Shown piece after piece: positions 59,597 through 64,000 of a DNA stretch of 64,000 nucleotides (its first letter is position 1; each line of letters begins with the position of its first letter). The notes beneath the pieces were generated by a model. The model searched no databases. It was not told where the DNA came from and worked only from the letters and a program-made list of their open reading frames with translations. A program made the translations under genes and the position numbers. The DNA comes from Falsiroseomonas sp051859025 (GTDB lineage: Bacteria > Pseudomonadota > Alphaproteobacteria > Acetobacterales > Acetobacteraceae), in contig NZ_JBHYGL010000014.1 of assembly GCF_051859025.1 (NCBI RefSeq), positions 52,965 through 116,964 on the forward strand, given 5' to 3'.

Positions 59597-60410
59597 GTTC
59601 AGGGAGCGGCCACCCTCTCGAACTGCGCCGGGCTTGTGAAGTCGAGGGCGGAAGGGCACCGGCCGGGATTGCAGAAGCCGTCGATTGAGCGGGCGATGGC
59701 GGCCTTGGCGTCGGCGCGTGTTTCGAAGGCGGTGCGCCAGACGAGCGCGGAATTCAGCGTCTTGAAGAACGTCTCGACCATCGCGTTGTCGTGGCAATTT
59801 CCCCACCCGGACATCGAGATCGGGATGCCGCTGGCCTTCAGTTCGGCCTGGCAGTCTGCGGAATAGCATTGATTTCCGTGGTCCGAGTGGTGGATCAGGC
59901 CTGCCGCTGGGCAGCGCATGACGACGGCTTTCCGCAGGTGCCATTCAACAGCGCGAAGGCCGACCAGACATGCGCCGGCAGCACCATGTCCTGGTGCTGA
60001 CGGCGCCAGGCAGGCCGGTCCTTCCAGGCGAAGTAGCCGCTTTGGCTGACATCAAAGACGCGACACAGGCGGTGCACGGGGAAATCCTTCCTTGCCTCGT
60101 TCACGAGCTTTCAGCTCATCGCCTCCCCTCCCGGGCGAAACAGCTGTGGCGCGCTTCAGGATGTCCCGCTCCTGGCGAAGGATCTCAGTCTCCCGTCGCA
60201 GCCGCTGCAACTCCAGGCCATGTCGCGGCGCCGACCCGACCGGGGCGTCCGCCGCTCTGTCCCGGCTGCGTCCGATCCAGCAGGCCATGGGCAATAGGCC
60301 AAACCGAGATCCTCCGCGATCTCCCGCTAGGTTCGCCCACTCGTCCGGGCCAGGCGGACCACCTCTTCCTCAAACTTCTTCGTAAACCGTCGCTGCTGAT
60401 TCATGGGGGT
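59597..60410 (-). mobile_element. Degraded IS3-family insertion sequence
   Basis: Both IS3 frames are recognisable but broken. orfA starts at ATG 60404 (NQQRRFTKKFEEEVVRLARTSGRT, then a TAG, then REIAEDLGL) and, after a frameshift, ends in the leucine-zipper-like ELQRLRRETEILRQERDILKRA. orfB begins near 60100 (FPVHRLCRVFDVSQSGYFAWKDRPA), shifts frame near 59930, and ends with the integrase core GLIHHSDHGNQC, MSGWGNCHDNAMVETFFKTL, ALDFTSPAQFERV (stop near 59599). No functional transposase can be made. I could not place terminal repeats. Confidence 0.85.
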
Positions 60411-60531
60411 CCCCTACCATCATCGGGACCTCTCCACTTTCCCGAAGCACGTCCAGTTGGCGCCGGACATCGTCCCGGTATCCTTAATGGGCAGCAGGCT
60501 GCCATCTGCCCCCACTCCTCGTCGGCAACCC
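60411..60531. other. Short gap between the IS3 relic and the adhesin 3' end
   Basis: 121 bp with no gene. GGCAGCAGGCTGCCATCTGCC at about 60488-60508 can form alternative small stems that might end the leftward adhesin transcript. Confidence 0.35.
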
Positions 60532-63500
60532 TCACAGCCAGATGCTAGCCGATGTGAGGGATGTCACACCGGTGAGCGTGATCTGAAAATCGGCCGCGCC
60601 ATCGCCATCCACATCGCCGGCCAGGATCCCGCCGTCGAAGCGCAACTGGCCTGCCGCGCTGAAGCTGGCGCTGCCAATCCATTTGAAGGCCTGGTCACCC
60701 CTCGACGAGGTATTGGCGTCCATGGGACGCAGATCAATCTTATCCCCTTCGAGCGTGCTGAAATCGGTCACAACATCGCCTGCAGCCTCCAAGCTGGTTC
60801 CGAACAGGAAGCTGTCTGACCCACTCCCACCCGTCAGCCTGTCGGTGCCGAGGCCACCATCCAGTACATCGTTGCCGCCGAAGCCGAGCAACGTATCGTT
60901 GCTCGCGCCGCCGATGAGGGTGTCTTTGCCCGCGCTGCCCGCGAGGCTCACGGCCTCCGCTACATTCGTCACCGTGATGGCGACCGCACGGGCGGCGCTG
61001 CTTGCCACACCGTCATTGGCCAAGACCGTGATGTTGTAGACGTTGTTGCCGCCGGCATCGGCGGGCGCCTCGAAATTGGGTGCAGCCTTGAATGTGACTG
61101 CACCGTTCGCCGCATTGATGTCGAACAGCAAGGCATCCGTACCGCCGAGCGACCAGGCGAGCGTCGTGCCGGCATCGGGGTCGGTCGCCGTCGCCTGATA
61201 GGCCGTGCCGCTGCCGTTTTCGGCAAAGTTCGCCGTGGCGGCGGACGTGATGCTGGGCCCTTCGTTCACATTGGTGACGGTGATGGCGACCGCCTGTGCT
61301 GCGCTGCTCAACGCACCATTATTGGCTGTGACCGTGATGTCATAGACGTTGTTGCCGCCCGCATCGGTCGGAGCCTCGAAGTTCGGCGTGGCCTTGAAGG
61401 TCACCGCGCCCGTCCTGCTGATATTGAACAGCGCCGCATCGGTCCCGCCGAGAGTCCAGACAAGCGCCGTGCCGGCATAGAGGACGCTCGCCGTCGCCTG
61501 ATAGGCCGCGCCGCCGCCATTTTCGGCAAAGTTCGCCGTGGCGGCGGAAGTGATGCTGGGCCACTCGTTCGCATTCGTCACCGTGATGGCGACCGCACGG
61601 GCGGCGCTGCTTGCCGCACCGTCATTGGCTGTGACCGTGATGTTGTAGACGTTGTTGCCGCCGGCATCGGCGGGCGCCTCGAGATCGGGTGCAGCCTTGA
61701 ATGTGACTGCACCGTTCGCCGCATTGATGTCGAACAGCAAGGCATCCGCGCCGCCGAGCGTCCAGGCAAGCGTCGTGCCGGCATCGGGATCGGTCGCCGT
61801 CGCCTGATAGGCCGTGCCGGTACCGTCCTCGGCAAAGCTGGCCGTGGCGCGGGAGGTGACGGTCGGCGTCTCGTTCACATTGGTGACGGTAAGGGCAACC
61901 GCCTGCGCTGTACTGCTCAGCCAGCCGTCACTGGCTGTGACCGTGATGTCATAGACGTTGTTGGCGCCCGCATCGGTCGGAGCCTCGAAGTTCGGCGCGG
62001 CCTTGAAGGTCACCGCGCCCGTCCTGTCGATGTTGAACAGCGCCGCATCGGTCCCACCGAGAGTCCAGATGAGCCTCATGCCGAGATAGGAGACGTTCGC
62101 CGTGGCCTGATAGGCCGTGCCGCTACCATTTTCGGCAAAGTTCGCCGTGGCGGAGGAAATGCCGCCTGGCCCCTCGTTCACATTCGTCACCGTGATGGCG
62201 ACCGCACGGGCGGCGCTGCTTGCCACACCGTCATTGGCCAAGACCGTGATGTTGTAGACGTTGTTGCCGCCGGCATCGGCGGGCGCCTCGAAATTGGGTG
62301 CAGCCTTGAATGTGACTGCACCGTTCGCCGCATTGATGTCGAACAGCAAGGCATCCGTACCGCCGAGCGACCAGGCGAGCGTCGTGCCGGCATCGGGGTC
62401 GGTCGCCGTCGCCTGATAGGCCGTGCCGCTGCCGTTTTCGGCAAAGTTCGCCGTGGCGGCGGAAGTGACGGCGGGCGCATCGTTCACATTGGTGACGGTG
62501 ATGGCGACCGCATGGGCGGCGCTGGTTGCCACACCGTCATTGGCCAAGACCGTGATGTTGTAGACGTTGTTGCCGCCGGCATCGGCGGGCGCCTCGAAAT
62601 TGGGTGCAGCCTTGAATGTGACTGCACCGTTCGCCGCATTGATGTCGAACAGCAAGGCATCCGTACCGCCGAGCGACCAGGCGAGCGTCGTGCCGGCATC
62701 GGGGTCGGTCGCCGTCGCCTGATAGGCCGCGCCGCTGCCATTTTCGGCAAAGTTCGCCGTGGCGGCGGACGTGATGCTGGGCCCTTCGTTCACATTGGTG
62801 ACGGTGATGGCGACCGCATGGGCGGCGCTGGTTGCCGCACCGTCATTGGCCAAGACCGTGATGTTGTAGACGTTGTTGCCGCCGGCATCGGCGGGCGCCT
62901 CGAAATTGGGTGCAGCCTTGAATGTGACTGCACCGTTCGCCGCATTGATGTCGAACAGCAAGGCATCCGTACCGCCGAGCGACCAGGCGAGCGTCGTGCC
63001 GGCATCGGGGTCGGTCGCCGTCGCCTGATAGGCCGCGCCGCTGCCATTTTCGGCAAAGTTCGCCGTGGCGGTGGAAGTGACGGTCGGCGCATCGTTCACA
63101 TCGGTGACTGTGATGGTGACCGCATGGGACGCGCTGTCCAGCGTGCCATCATTGGCCTTGATCGCGATTTCATAAACATTATTCGTACCCGTATCGGCCG
63201 GCGCCTCGAAGTTCGGCGCTGCCTTGAAGGTGACGGCGCCCGTGCTGCTGATGTCGAACCGCGCCGCATCGGCGCCGGAGAGTGACCAGGTGAAGCTGGT
63301 GGTGCCGTCCGCGTCGGTTGCCGTCGCCTGGTAGGCCGTGCCTGTGCCGTTCTCGGCGTAGTTGGCCGTGGCGGCGGAGGTGATGGCCGGCGCGTCGTTC
63401 TCCGCGGTGACGGTCACGGTGATCGTCGGCAGTGGCGTTGTGTTGCGCCAAACCAGGAACGTGCCATTGGTCATACCCGAGATGAGGTCGAGCCGGCCGT

Positions 63501-64000
63501 CGGCGTCCAGGTCCTCAAAGCTCGGCGTGCTGTAGCTCCCGACATCGAAGCCGTTGAACGGGTTGTCGGTGCCGGTCAGCGCGGTATAGCCGCTGCCGGT
63601 GTTGCGCCACGCCAGGAAGGTGCCGTTGCTCTCGCCCGAGACGAGGTCGAGCCGTCCGTCGGCGTTCAGGTCCACGAAGCTCGGCGCGCTCATGCTCCCG
63701 ACATCGAAGCCGTTGAAGGGATTGGCGGTGCCTGTCAGCTCGGTGTAGCCACTGCCGGTGTTCTGCAACGACGGGAAGTAGCCGTAGCTCATGCCTGAGA
63801 CGAGGTCGAGCCGTCCGTCCGCGTTGAGGTCCACGAAGCTCGGCGTTCTTCTGCTCCCTAAAATGAAGCCGTCGAAGGGATTGGTGGTTCCGGTCAGCTG
63901 CGTGTAGCCGCTGCCGGTGTTCTGCCACGCCAGGAAGGTGCTGCTGCTCGCGCCCGAGACGAGGTCGAGCAGGCCGTCGCCGTCCAGGTCCACGAAGCTC
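60532..64000 (-). CDS. Giant cadherin-repeat/RTX adhesin, C-terminal part (runs off the window)
   Basis: At least 1155 residues, open at the window edge. In protein order there are four FG-GAP/VCBS-like repeats (PSFVDLNADGRLDLVSG ... NTGSGY), then eight cadherin-like repeats of about 99 residues (SAATANFAENGSGTAYQATATDPDAGTTLAWSLGG ... AVAITVTNVNEGP). A C-terminal RTX block (GSAGKDTLIGGASNDTLLGFGGNDVLDGG) and a serralysin-type secretion tail (VTDFSTLEGDKIDLR ... DFQITLTG) follow. Type I secretion and calcium-stiffened surface attachment are expected. Several cadherin units are almost identical in DNA. No exporter genes are visible. Confidence 0.9.
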   Translation of the reverse strand, partial: SFVDLDGDGLLDLVSGASSSTFLAWQNTGSGYTQLTGTTNPFDGFILGSRRTPSFVDLNADGRLDLVSGMSYGYFPSLQNTGSGYTELTGTANPFNGFDVGSMSAPSFVDLNADGRLDLVSGESNGTFLAWRNTGSGYTALTGTDNPFNGFDVGSYSTPSFEDLDADGRLDLISGMTNGTFLVWRNTTPLPTITVTVTAENDAPAITSAATANYAENGTGTAYQATATDADGTTSFTWSLSGADAARFDISSTGAVTFKAAPNFEAPADTGTNNVYEIAIKANDGTLDSASHAVTITVTDVNDAPTVTSTATANFAENGSGAAYQATATDPDAGTTLAWSLGGTDALLFDINAANGAVTFKAAPNFEAPADAGGNNVYNITVLANDGAATSAAHAVAITVTNVNEGPSITSAATANFAENGSGAAYQATATDPDAGTTLAWSLGGTDALLFDINAANGAVTFKAAPNFEAPADAGGNNVYNITVLANDGVATSAAHAVAITVTNVNDAPAVTSAATANFAENGSGTAYQATATDPDAGTTLAWSLGGTDALLFDINAANGAVTFKAAPNFEAPADAGGNNVYNITVLANDGVASSAARAVAITVTNVNEGPGGISSATANFAENGSGTAYQATANVSYLGMRLIWTLGGTDAALFNIDRTGAVTFKAAPNFEAPTDAGANNVYDITVTASDGWLSSTAQAVALTVTNVNETPTVTSRATASFAEDGTGTAYQATATDPDAGTTLAWTLGGADALLFDINAANGAVTFKAAPDLEAPADAGGNNVYNITVTANDGAASSAARAVAITVTNANEWPSITSAATANFAENGGGAAYQATASVLYAGTALVWTLGGTDAALFNISRTGAVTFKATPNFEAPTDAGGNNVYDITVTANNGALSSAAQAVAITVTNVNEGPSITSAATANFAENGSGTAYQATATDPDAGTTLAWSLGGTDALLFDINAANGAVTFKAAPNFEAPADAGGNNVYNITVLANDGVASSAARAVAITVTNVAEAVSLAGSAGKDTLIGGASNDTLLGFGGNDVLDGGLGTDRLTGGSGSDSFLFGTSLEAAGDVVTDFSTLEGDKIDLRPMDANTSSRGDQAFKWIGSASFSAAGQLRFDGGILAGDVDGDGAADFQITLTGVTSLTSASIWL

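Noticed and set aside
60955..63090. CRISPR-like array of near-identical repeats
   Set aside because: The repeats are about 300 bp, in frame, and encode cadherin-type domains in one continuous protein.

Overview
The window is GC-rich chromosomal DNA with an alphaproteobacterial, most likely Acetobacteraceae (Roseomonas-like), character. This rests on gene content and style: short-form ArgC, class I PhaC, a glnB-glnA pair behind a sigma-54 promoter, many GTG/TTG starts, ATGA/GTGA coupled overlaps, and dense GC-rich palindromes between genes. No rRNA, CRISPR array, plasmid or phage module was seen. One tRNA (His) is present.

From 1 to about 42 kb the content is mainly housekeeping and metabolic. 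In order: the start of rfbB (dTDP-glucose dehydratase); a K+ channel with RidA; a zinc ABC importer operon headed by an unlisted 39-residue membrane protein and a Zur-like box; DUF445 and a secreted RTX protein; a deaminase and a luciferase-like oxidoreductase; PhzF; a GntR-controlled fumarylacetoacetase/cyclase/Bug-receptor operon; recJ-glpX; hom-alaC; phaC; three tandem paralogous lipoproteins; gamma-carbonic anhydrase and argC; rplM-rpsI; a sugar-acid dehydratase group; aspartate dehydrogenase, a metallopeptidase, an SDR and tRNA-His; an aminotransferase; and glnB-glnA.

From 42 to 64 kb the region is accessory. It holds a decayed histidine-kinase piece and two tandem paralogous sensor kinases, one of them broken by a 7-bp tandem duplication. 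Next come insertion-sequence fragments (IS21-, IS6-, IS1182-, IS481- and IS3-like), a decayed second rfbB, and a low-GC RgpF-like gene. A tightly coupled seven-gene operon follows (51.2-59.3 kb) whose first three genes match the mycobacterial decaprenylphosphoryl-arabinose pathway (phosphoribosyl transferase, DprE1, DprE2), with GtrA and a large membrane protein that may be a glycosyltransferase. Last is the 3' part of a giant cadherin-repeat/RTX adhesin that runs off the window. I read this as a cell-surface glycan and adhesion island.

Small non-autonomous repeat elements are a second theme. A 160-bp foldback element splits a glyoxalase-family gene, and removing it exactly restores the frame. 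A 167/205-bp family with terminal inverted repeats occurs twice. Two different elements supply the stop codon of the gene they abut.
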